Below are positions 34,717 through 43,783 of a DNA stretch of 64,000 nt, in pieces. Source of the stretch: Rhodospirillaceae bacterium (GTDB lineage: Bacteria > Pseudomonadota > Alphaproteobacteria > Rhodospirillales > Rhodospirillaceae); assembly GCA_947476925.1 (NCBI GenBank), contig CANJSF010000007.1, forward strand, positions 62,001 through 126,000, in the 5' to 3' direction. The first letter of the stretch is position 1; each line of letters begins with the position of its first letter. The translations under genes were made by a program, and so were the position numbers. Under the pieces are notes generated by a model. That model was not told the DNA's origin, did not search any database, and saw only the letters and a list, made by a program, of their open reading frames with translations.

Positions 34717-36378
34717 CTATTTTTCTGCAGTAACGTGTTTGAATTGCTCGCGGAGCTTGGTCTTTTGGATTTTGCCGGTGGGGCCGAGGGGAATTGCATC
34801 CACAAAGGCGATGCCATCTGGCAACCACCATTTCGGCACTTTGGTCTCAAGATAGGTGTTCATGGCCTCCAAACTGGGCTTTTCAGCACCTTTGGCCACA
34901 CAAATCAGGTAGGGCCGTTCCAGCCATTTGGCATGGGGAATGCCGATGACGGCGGCATGGGCTATTAACGGGTGACCAAGGGCGGCGTTTTCCAGGTCTA
35001 CCGAACTGATCCATTCCCCCCCCGATTTGATCACGTCTTTGGCCCGGTCGGTAATATGCATGTAGCCGTCGGCGTCGATGGTGGCGATATCGCCGGTGTC
35101 AAACCAACCATCGGCGGTCAAAGTATCCGAGTCGGATTTGAAATAGGATTTCGCGATCCACGGGCCCCGCACTTGCAAATGCCCGGGCGTTTGCCCGTTA
35201 TGGGGAAGGAGCGCGCCCTCTGCATCGACGATGCGCATGTCAACGCCGTAAACAACGCGTCCCTGTTTTAGTTTTTGCGGCATCACGGCGGCACGCGGCC
35301 TGTCGAGAAACTTTGGCTTCAGCGTGTTGACCACACCCAAGGGCGACATCTCGGTCATGCCCCATGCATGATTCACTTGAATGCCAAACTCGGACTCATA
35401 GGCTTCGATCAACATTTCCGACGCTGCCGCGCCGCCAATCAAAATGCGTTTCAATGCTTTGGGTTTGCGGCCTCTTTCGCGCATGGTGGCTAGCAGGGCC
35501 ATCCACACCGTTGGCACGCCCTGCGAACAAGTGACGTTTTCGCTATCCATGAGTTCAAATAAATTCGGCCCATCTAAATGCCGACCCGGCATAATCAATG
35601 TCGCGCCGCTCATAGGGCACGCGTAGGGCAGCCCCCACGCATTGACGTGAAACATCGGCACAATGGGCAATACGCGATCATGCACATCCAGCGCCATGGT
35701 TGCCGTCATGCAGCAAGCGAACGAATGCAGCACCAGCGAACGGTGGCTATACAGCACGCCTTTGGGGTGTCCTGTGGTGCCCGAGGTGTAACACAAAGAT
35801 GCTGCGGTGTTTTCGTCAAACTCGGGCCAGTCGTAATTCTCGCTGTGCCCGGCGATCATCTCTTCGTAAGTGAGAACATCTGATAGTTCGGGGTGATTGG
35901 GCCGATGCGAGGCATCGGTCAACACCACGCGGGCCAGTAGGCTTTTGCTGCCTTTGCAGGTTTCGGCCACGGCATCGGCAAACGTCAGATCGAAAAACAA
36001 CACGCGATCTTCGGCATGCTCCAGGATGTAGCGCATCTGTTCGGTCGACAGGCGCGGATTGATCGTGTGGCAAATGGCGCCGATGCCCGCGACGGCAAAA
36101 TACAGTTCCATGTGTCGTGCCGTGTTCCACGCCAGCGTGGCGACGCGGTCGCCGGGTTTAATGCCTAACGCAATCAGTGCGTTGGCCAGTTGTTGCGTAC
36201 GTCGCAACATGCTTGCGTAAGTCGCTCGATGGATCGGCCCCTCGACACTGCGCGTGATAATCTCTGTATCGGAATGGAAGTGCGCGGCGTATGTGAGCAG
36301 CGGCGCGACCAACAATGGTCGATCCATCATCAGCCCCGGGATTGCGCCCGGCATAAATTCCAATTTTCCTCGCGTCAT
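34717..36378 (-). CDS. Long-chain acyl-CoA ligase (AMP-forming)
   Basis: A 553-residue ANL enzyme that activates a carboxylic acid, probably a fatty acid, as CoA thioester. Motifs are LCYTSGTTGHPKGVLYSHRS, the VNHAWGMTEMSPLG block, GWFDTGDIATIDADGYMHITDRAKD and the catalytic-Lys end LGPTGKIQKTKLRE. The start at 36378 (GGGGAGAG upstream) is preferred; a frame back to 36414 overlaps the Lrp gene. The preceding gene encodes an Lrp-type regulator 22 bp away on the same strand. Confidence 0.92.
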   Translation of the reverse strand: MTRGKLEFMPGAIPGLMMDRPLLVAPLLTYAAHFHSDTEIITRSVEGPIHRATYASMLRRTQQLANALIALGIKPGDRVATLAWNTARHMELYFAVAGIGAICHTINPRLSTEQMRYILEHAEDRVLFFDLTFADAVAETCKGSKSLLARVVLTDASHRPNHPELSDVLTYEEMIAGHSENYDWPEFDENTAASLCYTSGTTGHPKGVLYSHRSLVLHSFACCMTATMALDVHDRVLPIVPMFHVNAWGLPYACPMSGATLIMPGRHLDGPNLFELMDSENVTCSQGVPTVWMALLATMRERGRKPKALKRILIGGAAASEMLIEAYESEFGIQVNHAWGMTEMSPLGVVNTLKPKFLDRPRAAVMPQKLKQGRVVYGVDMRIVDAEGALLPHNGQTPGHLQVRGPWIAKSYFKSDSDTLTADGWFDTGDIATIDADGYMHITDRAKDVIKSGGEWISSVDLENAALGHPLIAHAAVIGIPHAKWLERPYLICVAKGAEKPSLEAMNTYLETKVPKWWLPDGIAFVDAIPLGPTGKIQKTKLREQFKHVTAEK

Positions 36379-36400
36379 CGTTCTCTCCCCGACGTGTATG

Positions 36401-36889
36401 CTAGCGGCTCTCATCGGAAATAGGGAGCGGAAGGGCAGTTCGAAAGCTCACTTGTTTGAGGGCAAAGCTCGATTGGATACTGGCAATGACCGGAATGCGG
36501 GTGAGGTGTTCTTTCAAGAAGCGCTCGTAGGCGGCCAAATCTGCGGTGACCACGCGTAATAAATAGTCCGCCGTGCCGGTCATGAGGTAGCATTCCATCA
36601 CTTCCGGCAGGGCGCGAATTCGACCCTCAAAATCCTCCAGCGCCCGCTCGGATTGCTCTTTCAGTGTCACGGAAATGAACACGCTAACCGGCAGACCGAT
36701 CATGTTCTGGTCGATCAGCGTCATGTAGCCTTTGATCACGCCGCTGTCTTCGAGCTGGCGCATGCGTCGCAAGCACGGCGAGGCCGACAATCCCACACGC
36801 TCAGCCAAATCGACGTTACTCAGGCGGGCGTTTTCCTGCATGGTCTGCAGCAGCCGAAGATCTGTGGCATCTAGTGTGCTTTTTGGCAT
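36401..36889 (-). CDS. Lrp/AsnC family transcriptional regulator
   Basis: A 162-residue regulator with an N-terminal winged HTH (DATDLRLLQTMQENARLSN, VDLAERVGLSASPCLRRMRQLEDSGVI) and the C-terminal RAM effector domain (PEVMECYLMTGTADYLLRVV). It is divergent from the E1-like gene at 37017, the arrangement known for MdeR and mdeB in Pseudomonas putida, where the Lrp protein activates 2-oxobutyrate metabolism. An amino or keto acid effector is inferred. Confidence 0.92.
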   Translation of the reverse strand: MPKSTLDATDLRLLQTMQENARLSNVDLAERVGLSASPCLRRMRQLEDSGVIKGYMTLIDQNMIGLPVSVFISVTLKEQSERALEDFEGRIRALPEVMECYLMTGTADYLLRVVTADLAAYERFLKEHLTRIPVIASIQSSFALKQVSFRTALPLPISDESR

Positions 36890-36945
36890 AAATCACCAAT
36901 ATTGATTTAATTATTTATATTATATTGCCAATACAGAACAATTAC
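36890..36945. promoter_or_regulatory. AT-rich divergent control region of lrp and the E1-like gene
   Basis: This short stretch is almost wholly A and T and contains the palindrome CAATATTG (36897-36904) and a related TTGCCAATA. Lrp proteins bind degenerate AT-rich sites, so it is a likely binding region for the adjacent regulator. Confidence 0.4.
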
Positions 36946-37016
36946 AGCAAGGAAAAGCAAGGACCTGCCCCAGACGATGCGTTTACCATCGGGCCTTCCT
37001 CGGGGAAGGGTGGGCG

Positions 37017-39383
37017 ATGATTTCAGCGCAAGAACTGGCGAAGCTCAAAACACTTGAGAAAAAGATTCTGTGGCTGGCGACGTGGATGATTCACAACGCC
37101 AACAACATTCGCGACAACAAAGACGGCATCAAAGTTGGTGGCCATCAAGCGTCGTGTGCCTCGTTGGTCACCGTTATGACGGCGCTTTATTTGCATACCC
37201 TCCGTCCACAAGACCGCGTGGCGGTAAAGCCGCATGCCGGACCGATTTTTCACGCCATCCAATATTTGCTGGGCAATCAAAATTTAGAACGGATGCAGAA
37301 CTTCCGCGCGTTTGGCGGAGTGCAGCCTTATCCGTCGCGCACCAAAGATAAAGCCGACGTGGATTTTTCAACAGGCTCAGTGGGCTTGGGTGTGGCCGAG
37401 ACTTTGTTTGCCTCGCTGGTGCAGGACTATATCCATCATCACGACCTCGCGCAGGCCACGCCCGGCCGCATGATCGCGTTGTTGGGCGACGCCGAGTTGG
37501 ACGAGGGCAACATCTACGAAGCCTTGCTGGAGGGCTGGAAGCACGAAGTTAAAAACGTATGGTGGATTGTCGACTACAACCGCCAAAGTTTGGACGGGGT
37601 GGTGAATGACCAGTTGTTCAAACGCATTGCCGGGTTCTTCGAAACCGTCGACTGGAATGTCATCCTTCTCAAGTATGGTCTTAAGTTGGAAGCCGCCTTC
37701 AAAACACCGATCGGGCCGGCGCTGAAAGCCTGGATCGATGATTGTCCAAACCAACTTTATTCGGCGCTCACATTCCAAGGGGGTGCGGCTTGGCGCGAGC
37801 ATCTCAGTCGCGACTTGAAAACCGAGAAAGGTCTCGACGCATTCTTGAAGTCGCACGACGACGCCAGCTTGCATGCGCTGATGACCAACCTTGGCGGCCA
37901 CGACATGGAAGCGATCATTCGCGGGTTCGAACAAGCGGCCAAAAGCGATACGCCGACGTGTTTTATTGCCTACACGATCAAAGGCTTCGGCTTGCCGCTG
38001 GCGGGGCATAAAGACAATCACGCCGGCATCATGAATGACGATCAAGTCGCCAAGTTCCAACGCGAACTGGGTGTTGCCGAAGGCCAAGAGTGGCAGCCCT
38101 TTGCAGGTCTTGACAGCCAAGAGAAAAATTTACGCGCATTCCTCGACGCTGTGCCGTTCAAAGCCCGCGTGACGCGCGAGAAAAAAACCACCACAGCCGA
38201 AGTGGTGCCGGTGCACGAATTGTTGCCGCCCAAGGGCGAGCGCATGACCACCCAAGAAGCCTTTGGCAAGATCATGAATGAGTTGGGCAAAGGTGACACG
38301 CCGCTTGCTGCGCGCGTGGTCACCACATCGCCCGATGTCACCGTGTCCACCAACCTCGGCGGTTGGGTCAATCAGCGCAGTCCGTTCCACACCAAACGCC
38401 GCGAAGATATTTTTCGGCAAATGCACGTGCCCTCGCCGCAGAAATGGGCGCAAGACCCCAAAGGCCAGCACATCGAGCTGGGGATTGCCGAGAATAATCT
38501 GTTTTTGCTGTTAGGTGCGCTGGGGCTGTCGGCCGATCTATTTGATGCCCGCCTCTTGCCCGTGGGCACGTTGTACGATCCGTTCATCGCGCGCGGTCTC
38601 GATGCGCTAACCTATGCGGCCTACCAAGATGCGCGTTTCATGTTGGTGTCGACACCGTCGGGCATCACGCTGGGGGCCGAAGGTGGCGCGCATCAATCGG
38701 TGTTCACGCCGCTGATCGGCATTGGTCATGCCAACTTGGCCTATTACGAACCTGCCTATGCCGATGAGTTGGCCGCGATCATGACCTGGGGTTTTGAGCA
38801 CATGCAAAAGCCCGAGGGGTCTTCGATTTATTTGCGCCTGTCGACGCGGCCTCTGGTACAGCCCGCCCGCGCCATGACGCCCGATTTGCGTGCTGATATT
38901 TTATCGGGCGCATATTGGGTCAAACGCCCGGCCCCTGGGGCTGAGTTTGTCTTGGCCTATTGCGGCGTCACCGCGCCTGAAGCGCAAGCGGCAATTGACG
39001 CGATGGTCGATGACATTCCGGGCGCAGGCCTGCTGGCCATCACCTCGCCAGATCGACTCCATGCGGGATTTCGCGCGGCTGCTCAAGCGCGTCGGGCGGG
39101 AAACCAAACTGCACAAAGCGCTATTGAGAAACTGTTGGCTCAGCTATCGCCCCAGGCGGCAATCGTCACAGTTCATGACGGTCATCCGGCGGCGCTGGGT
39201 TGGCTCGGCTCCGTGCGCGGACATCGGTGCCAAGCCTTGGGTGTAGATCGGTTCGGGCAGGCAGGCGATATTGCCGCGCTCTACCGCGAATACGGAATCG
39301 ATACCGACAGCGTCATCGACGCCGTCGCGGATGTTATTTTAGCCGAATCCCGAGCTTTCGTTCCTCGGCTCGCGGCAGAATAA
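37017..39383 (+). CDS. Homodimeric 2-oxoacid dehydrogenase E1-like protein (AceE/MdeB type)
   Basis: A 788-residue thiamine-diphosphate enzyme. The cofactor motif begins GDAELDEGNIYEALLEGW and ends WWIVDYNRQSLDG, and the pyrimidine domain includes HIELGIAENNLFLLLGALGLS. It resembles the homodimeric pyruvate dehydrogenase E1 (AceE, about 890 residues) but is shorter, like MdeB, a 2-oxobutyrate dehydrogenase E1. No E2 or E3 gene is near, so it may borrow those subunits or act as a decarboxylase. Divergent lrp and the downstream cysteine-synthase-like gene point to sulfur amino acid or threonine catabolism (inference). Confidence 0.82.
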   Translation: MISAQELAKLKTLEKKILWLATWMIHNANNIRDNKDGIKVGGHQASCASLVTVMTALYLHTLRPQDRVAVKPHAGPIFHAIQYLLGNQNLERMQNFRAFGGVQPYPSRTKDKADVDFSTGSVGLGVAETLFASLVQDYIHHHDLAQATPGRMIALLGDAELDEGNIYEALLEGWKHEVKNVWWIVDYNRQSLDGVVNDQLFKRIAGFFETVDWNVILLKYGLKLEAAFKTPIGPALKAWIDDCPNQLYSALTFQGGAAWREHLSRDLKTEKGLDAFLKSHDDASLHALMTNLGGHDMEAIIRGFEQAAKSDTPTCFIAYTIKGFGLPLAGHKDNHAGIMNDDQVAKFQRELGVAEGQEWQPFAGLDSQEKNLRAFLDAVPFKARVTREKKTTTAEVVPVHELLPPKGERMTTQEAFGKIMNELGKGDTPLAARVVTTSPDVTVSTNLGGWVNQRSPFHTKRREDIFRQMHVPSPQKWAQDPKGQHIELGIAENNLFLLLGALGLSADLFDARLLPVGTLYDPFIARGLDALTYAAYQDARFMLVSTPSGITLGAEGGAHQSVFTPLIGIGHANLAYYEPAYADELAAIMTWGFEHMQKPEGSSIYLRLSTRPLVQPARAMTPDLRADILSGAYWVKRPAPGAEFVLAYCGVTAPEAQAAIDAMVDDIPGAGLLAITSPDRLHAGFRAAAQARRAGNQTAQSAIEKLLAQLSPQAAIVTVHDGHPAALGWLGSVRGHRCQALGVDRFGQAGDIAALYREYGIDTDSVIDAVADVILAESRAFVPRLAAE

Positions 39384-39434
39384 CCTTCCACAATAATACC
39401 GAATAGCAGGAGAAATTCCTCTATACGGACATTC

Positions 39435-39497
39435 TGAACGGACGTTCTTCCCTTTGTCCGGCTAGTCAGCTATGAGCCCGCCACCCCGTATGGGGTG
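39435..39497 (+). repeat. Two short hairpins before the cysteine-synthase-like gene
   Basis: GAACG-GA-CGTTC at 39435-39446 and CACCCC-GTAT-GGGGTG at 39482-39497 lie in the 135-bp gap after the E1-like gene. Neither is followed by a T-run, so they are not standard terminators; the second is 21 bp before the ATG and might affect translation. Confidence 0.35.
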
Positions 39498-39518
39498 TTC
39501 ATTTGAAGGGTTCTGTTC

Positions 39519-40532
39519 ATGGCTGAAATGCCACGCAACATTGCAGCCGTCACATCGCTGACGGGTCATACGCCGCTGTTGCAGATTTGGTATCAATACA
39601 ATGGCCAGCAACGTTCGTTGTTCGCCAAGCTCGAATCCATGAATATGACCGGGTCCATCAAGGACCGCATGGCCTGCTACATCATTCGCCAAGCGTATGG
39701 TGCAGGTACGCTGAAGCCCGGCGACACTATTGTTGAAGCCACCAGCGGTAACACCGGAATTTCGTTTTCAGCCATCGGCACCGCGCTGGGCCATAAAGTG
39801 CGCATCTTCATGCCCAGTTGGATGAGTCGCGAGCGCAAAGACCTGATCACCAGTTTTGGTGCCGAGGTGGTGGATGTCACGCCCGAGCAAGGCGGCTTCT
39901 TAGGTTCCATCCGCATGGCCAATGACTGCGCCACAACAAACCCAAATGTGTTTTTACCGCGCCAATTCGACAACACCGCCAACTGCGACGCGCATTACGA
40001 AACTACAGGGCCCGAGATCGAACGCCAGCTCGCGGCTGTCGGTCGGCTATGCGATGCGTTCGTGGCTGGTGTCGGCACCGGCGGAACAGTCATGGGCGTC
40101 GGGCGGTTTTTGCGCCGTGATGGCCGCAAGGTACGCATCCATCCGCTCGAGCCTTCTAACTCGCCAACGCTGTCGACCGGGCACAAAGTCGGCAAGCACC
40201 GCATTCAAGGCATATCCGACGAGTTCATACCGGCGATTTGCGAACTCAAAACACTCGATAGCATCATCGACGTGTGGGATGGCGATGCCATTTTGATGGC
40301 ACAAATGCTGTCGACCAAGCTCGGCCTCGGTGTCGGCATTTCATCGGGTGCGAATATGCTGGGCGCAATACGACTGGTGGAAGAGCTGGGCGGAAACGGG
40401 GCCACGGTCGTGACTGTATTTCCGGACTCGAACAAAAAATATCTGACCACCGATTTGTGCCGCTGCGAAGCCGTGCGTGACGACTATGTATCGCCACGCA
40501 TTAAGGTCGAGAGCTTCAACGCAATAAGATAA
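39519..40532 (+). CDS. PLP-dependent cysteine synthase family enzyme
   Basis: A 337-residue fold-type II PLP enzyme. The Schiff-base Lys is in TGSIKDRMA, the phosphate loop is TSGNTG (EATSGNTGISF), the glycine loop is AGVGTGGTVMGVG, and the end carries SSGANMLGA and VFPDSNKKYLTTDLC. These place it with O-acetylserine sulfhydrylase and cystathionine beta-synthase catalytic domains. It is long for CysK and lacks CBS domains. It lies 135 bp after the E1-like gene on the same strand, so a joint role in sulfur amino acid turnover is likely but inferred. Confidence 0.85.
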   Translation: MAEMPRNIAAVTSLTGHTPLLQIWYQYNGQQRSLFAKLESMNMTGSIKDRMACYIIRQAYGAGTLKPGDTIVEATSGNTGISFSAIGTALGHKVRIFMPSWMSRERKDLITSFGAEVVDVTPEQGGFLGSIRMANDCATTNPNVFLPRQFDNTANCDAHYETTGPEIERQLAAVGRLCDAFVAGVGTGGTVMGVGRFLRRDGRKVRIHPLEPSNSPTLSTGHKVGKHRIQGISDEFIPAICELKTLDSIIDVWDGDAILMAQMLSTKLGLGVGISSGANMLGAIRLVEELGGNGATVVTVFPDSNKKYLTTDLCRCEAVRDDYVSPRIKVESFNAIR

Positions 40533-40982
40533 TCAGAACTTTCTTATCAGCACCACGCCTGCCACCAGCATCACCGCGCCGATAATGCGCCCAGCAGATA
40601 GCTCTTGCTGCGGGTAGTTCAGCCAACCAAACGTATCGCAAAGCAATGCTACGCCCACCTGCCCGGCGATGACGGCCGCAAACGTGATCGATGCGCCAAG
40701 TTTCGGGGCTGAAAGCAACGTCGACATCACCACGGTTATTCCGCAAAATCCGCTAAACCAGGCCCACCACGGCACGGCTGCAAATTGACTGGGTGTCGGC
40801 CACGGCGTGCGCAACGCTGTCATGGCCACCACCAGCGCCACAAGGCCCACACCAAAATTCACTCCCGTTGCAAAAATCGGTCCAGAGGTTTGCGCGCCGA
40901 TCGAGGCATTCATCGCGGCCTGCAACGGCAACAAGCCGCCCGCCAATACGCAGACAAAGATTAGAACTGATGACACCGTCAA
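40533..40982 (-). CDS. YdcZ-family (DUF606) small membrane protein
   Basis: A 149-residue protein with five hydrophobic segments, of the DUF606/YdcZ branch of the drug/metabolite transporter superfamily. Typical features are the start AGGLLPLQAAMNASIG, PWWAWFSGFCG and the end AGRIIGAVMLVAGVVLIRKF. Half-size members probably work as dimers. It abuts the convergent cysteine-synthase-like gene with no spacer. Confidence 0.85.
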   Translation of the reverse strand: MTVSSVLIFVCVLAGGLLPLQAAMNASIGAQTSGPIFATGVNFGVGLVALVVAMTALRTPWPTPSQFAAVPWWAWFSGFCGITVVMSTLLSAPKLGASITFAAVIAGQVGVALLCDTFGWLNYPQQELSAGRIIGAVMLVAGVVLIRKF

Positions 40983-41121
40983 CTCCCACGCCTGATTCCG
41001 TCAAGAACGCATCCTGCCCGTTAGCGGCGACTTTGCCTATTGGGCGCGTTAACGAATTAGTTGCAAAATTGCCCTAAGTTAGTTGCAATCAAAATTCTGC
41101 GTTTGTCGTGGGGACAAAGCG

Positions 41122-41850
41122 ATGGCGTTACGCGCAATAGGCACAACACGATTGTCGGCGATCGCGGCCATTCTGGGCGTGGTACTGCTCGCGGGTTGTG
41201 ACAATCCTCAAGCCGAGATCAAAGATCTGAAAAGCGTGGTGCAGCTCAATTATGGAGCGCACAAATACAAAGAGACGGCCAAAGCCGCGACCGATGGGCT
41301 GAAGCTGGCCCTGGCCAACTTGGGCCCAAAAAATCCCGACACTCTCTATTTCGCGCAAGCCATCTCCGAAGCCTACACCCAACTTGGCGATAAAAAGAAT
41401 GCAGCGGTCGCGCTGAATCGCGAGATTGAACTGCGTGCCGGTGCGGGGCAGCCGGAAGACAAACTTCAATCGCGGCGCACTTTTGCGATTAAGTTTGCCG
41501 AGGAATCGGGCGATCGTGCAACGGCCGCCAAGCAAGCTGTGGCCATCGCCAAAGCAATCGACATGAAACGGGGCAAAGACCCGCAACCCGTCTATCGCCC
41601 CGAGACCAAATATCCGGTTGATTTGTATACGCGTGGCATACAGGGAGATGTCACAGTCTCGTACAGCATCGATGCCAGTGGCGCCGTTCTGCAGGCCAAG
41701 GTGATCAAAGCTACGCCCAAGGACGTTTTTGATTCCATCGCTTTGTCCAGCTTTCTGACGTGGCGCTTCACGCCGATGCTTGAAAACGGTGTGCCGGTGA
41801 AAAGTGCTGGCCACGAATTCACTATCATGTTCCGCACCGGCAAGAACTAA
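41122..41850 (+). CDS. Lipoprotein with TPR-like region and TonB C-terminal domain
   Basis: A 242-residue lipoprotein. The signal peptide ends with lipobox LLAGC (Cys26). Residues about 35-150 are helical repeats resembling TPRs (YKETAKAATDGLKLAL, YFAQAISEAYTQLGD). Residues about 160-240 form a TonB-type C-terminal domain (YPVDLYTRGIQGDVTVSYSI, FLTWRFTPMLENGVPV). Such proteins have no membrane helix to couple to ExbB/ExbD, so an energy-transducing role is unlikely; envelope binding is more plausible. The ATG at 41122 is preferred after GGGGA. Confidence 0.82.
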   Translation: MALRAIGTTRLSAIAAILGVVLLAGCDNPQAEIKDLKSVVQLNYGAHKYKETAKAATDGLKLALANLGPKNPDTLYFAQAISEAYTQLGDKKNAAVALNREIELRAGAGQPEDKLQSRRTFAIKFAEESGDRATAAKQAVAIAKAIDMKRGKDPQPVYRPETKYPVDLYTRGIQGDVTVSYSIDASGAVLQAKVIKATPKDVFDSIALSSFLTWRFTPMLENGVPVKSAGHEFTIMFRTGKN

Positions 41851-41947
41851 GCTCGTCTCGTAGCCGGGCCATTGGGCGCGGCACATATCGATTTTCCGAT
41901 AACTATAATCGCCCCAATCCGGTATGCTGACGCCAGGGTGAGGGAAC

Positions 41948-42865
41948 ATGGCAAAGTCAGCGTCGGAAAAACTTGGCATCCAAGGCTTAGGTTGGATTGT
42001 GCGTCGATCGCTACAAACGCCCGCAAGTCTCACACCATTTTATCAAGCCGCCTTCGGATTACGCCAATTGCGCCCCGCAGCCGCAACCGGCAGCGTGATG
42101 TTGTGGTCGGGCGACATCGTGATGTTCGAGGCAAATACGTTAGTGCTGGGCAGCGACACGCTCGCCCGCAAGGGCGATTTTGATTTTGTCTTTCGCGCGC
42201 GCAATTTCGATGCCGCCAAAGCGGCAATTCTCAAGGCCGGTGCTGTTGTTGCCGATGAAAATCATGGCAACGGCCGCAGGCTCTTTACGCGTGATCCCGA
42301 TGGCATGAGTGTCGGCCTGTGGGAGGCCCACCGCGATAGTATTTTTCCGGCCGATGCTTTTGCAGACAAGCTTTGGCAATCAGGTGGTGTGACCCTGCCC
42401 GACACGCCGGCTTTGCCCAGCGCCCTTCAAGATATCGCCTCGATTAACCTCAAGGTTGCTGACCCTGTGGCGATGGCCGTCTTTTATCATGAAGCGCTCG
42501 GCCTCGAGATTTTAGGCGCGCCGAAATCTACAGGCGCCGTTCTGGCGTTGGGCAGAACGACGGTGCTCGAGTTGCATCCCGGCGGGGTTAAACGCGACGT
42601 GTTGAAAGATCGCAACGAATCGCCCGATGTGTGGATTTTGCGCGTGTATGACCACGACGGTTTGGTCGATCGCTTCAGGAGCAAAAACGTTACTATTGTC
42701 AACCAAGTTTCCATTACCGGTGGCAAAATCACCTACGCGTCAGACCCCGAAGGCCACATGTTTGGCATCCAACAACGCACACGCGATTTATTGCCCGACG
42801 GCGCCAAAGATCGAATTGAAGATATAGTGGCTCGCAAATTGTGGGCCGAGCGCACCAACGAATAA
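41948..42865 (+). CDS. Two-domain VOC (glyoxalase/extradiol dioxygenase fold) protein, copy 1
   Basis: A 305-residue protein with two vicinal-oxygen-chelate domains. Domain 1 starts GIQGLGWIVRRSLQTPASL and ends SVGLWEAH; domain 2 starts SINLKVADPVAMAVFYHEAL, contains TVLELHPGG and ends DPEGHMFGIQQR. Candidate metal ligands are the Glu in LELHPG and the His/Glu in EGHMFG. It shares order and motifs with the next gene (42890), 24 bp away on the same strand, so the two arose by duplication. Substrate unknown. Confidence 0.85.
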   Translation: MAKSASEKLGIQGLGWIVRRSLQTPASLTPFYQAAFGLRQLRPAAATGSVMLWSGDIVMFEANTLVLGSDTLARKGDFDFVFRARNFDAAKAAILKAGAVVADENHGNGRRLFTRDPDGMSVGLWEAHRDSIFPADAFADKLWQSGGVTLPDTPALPSALQDIASINLKVADPVAMAVFYHEALGLEILGAPKSTGAVLALGRTTVLELHPGGVKRDVLKDRNESPDVWILRVYDHDGLVDRFRSKNVTIVNQVSITGGKITYASDPEGHMFGIQQRTRDLLPDGAKDRIEDIVARKLWAERTNE

Positions 42866-42889
42866 CGATCATCCATTAAAGACGCATCC

Positions 42890-43783
42890 ATGCGCGAATG
42901 CATCCAAGGGCTAGGCTGGTTTGTGCGACGTGGCGCAAATGCCTCGGCCTTGGGGCAGTTTTACAGTGCAGCTTTAGGCTTGCCCGTGCTGCGCCAATGG
43001 GAAAACCCCGACAGCGTCGGGACTATGTTTTACGCCGGTGACGTATCTGTTTTTGAAATCAATCGCGGAGGTCAAACGGCGGCCTCAGATCCTGCCCAAG
43101 CCGAATGTACGCCGATTTTCCGCGTCCGCAATCTCGACGCCGCGTTGGGACTGGCGCTGCGGGCCGGCGCACAACGCCTGACCGACGACGCGGCTGGAGG
43201 CGTAGATGGCGTTTTTGTTTGCGACGCGTTTGGTCACGTGTTTGGTTTGCGGAACGCCAATGATGCAGCGCCGTCGTCTGCCGATGTGCTGGCAAAACAG
43301 CAATGGGAAAAAGGCACCCATATTTTAGAGGGGTTGCCAGTGTTGCCCGCTCCTTTTCAAAACCTTGGGGCTGTGCGTTTGCGCGTTGAGGACCCCAAGG
43401 CCATGGCCGCGTTTTATCACGAAATGCTGGGCGTTGATGTTTTGAGCGCCACATCGTCCGGCGCAACGCTCTATCTCGGCGGAACTAACATTCTAGAGTT
43501 AATTCCGGGCGGCACGCGCCGCACACCACCCAAAGATCGCATTGACGTGACCGACGTTTGGATTTTGCGGATCTACGACTATGTTGCCATGAAAGCGCAC
43601 TTGGCCGCTAACCGCGTGCATCGCGTCAACGCGTTGGAGTTGGCGGGCGGCTGGCTCGATTACTACGCCGACCCGGAAGGTCATCTCTTCGGCTTCCAAG
43701 AACGCAAAGCGCCCGACCCGTTGATTGCGAACTCCAATCTTATTGAAGATGGTGCAGCGCGGAGGCGCTGGTTAGCAGCTTAA
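42890..43783 (+). CDS. Two-domain VOC protein, copy 2
   Basis: A 297-residue paralogue of the preceding gene, with CIQGLGWFVRRGANASAL and AVRLRVEDPKAMAAFYHEML opening the two domains, NILELIPGG in domain 2 and DPEGHLFGFQER near the end. It is probably cotranscribed with copy 1. Its TAA overlaps the stop of the convergent AbrB-family gene through TTAA. Confidence 0.85.
   Translation: MRECIQGLGWFVRRGANASALGQFYSAALGLPVLRQWENPDSVGTMFYAGDVSVFEINRGGQTAASDPAQAECTPIFRVRNLDAALGLALRAGAQRLTDDAAGGVDGVFVCDAFGHVFGLRNANDAAPSSADVLAKQQWEKGTHILEGLPVLPAPFQNLGAVRLRVEDPKAMAAFYHEMLGVDVLSATSSGATLYLGGTNILELIPGGTRRTPPKDRIDVTDVWILRIYDYVAMKAHLAANRVHRVNALELAGGWLDYYADPEGHLFGFQERKAPDPLIANSNLIEDGAARRRWLAA

Noticed and set aside
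37377-38120. 247-codon frame antisense to the E1-like gene
   Set aside because: Fully covered by a convincing enzyme gene on the other strand.
41128-42033. 301-codon frame antisense to the TonB-domain lipoprotein
   Set aside because: The lipoprotein has a lipobox, a ribosome site and a clear domain; the antisense frame has none.
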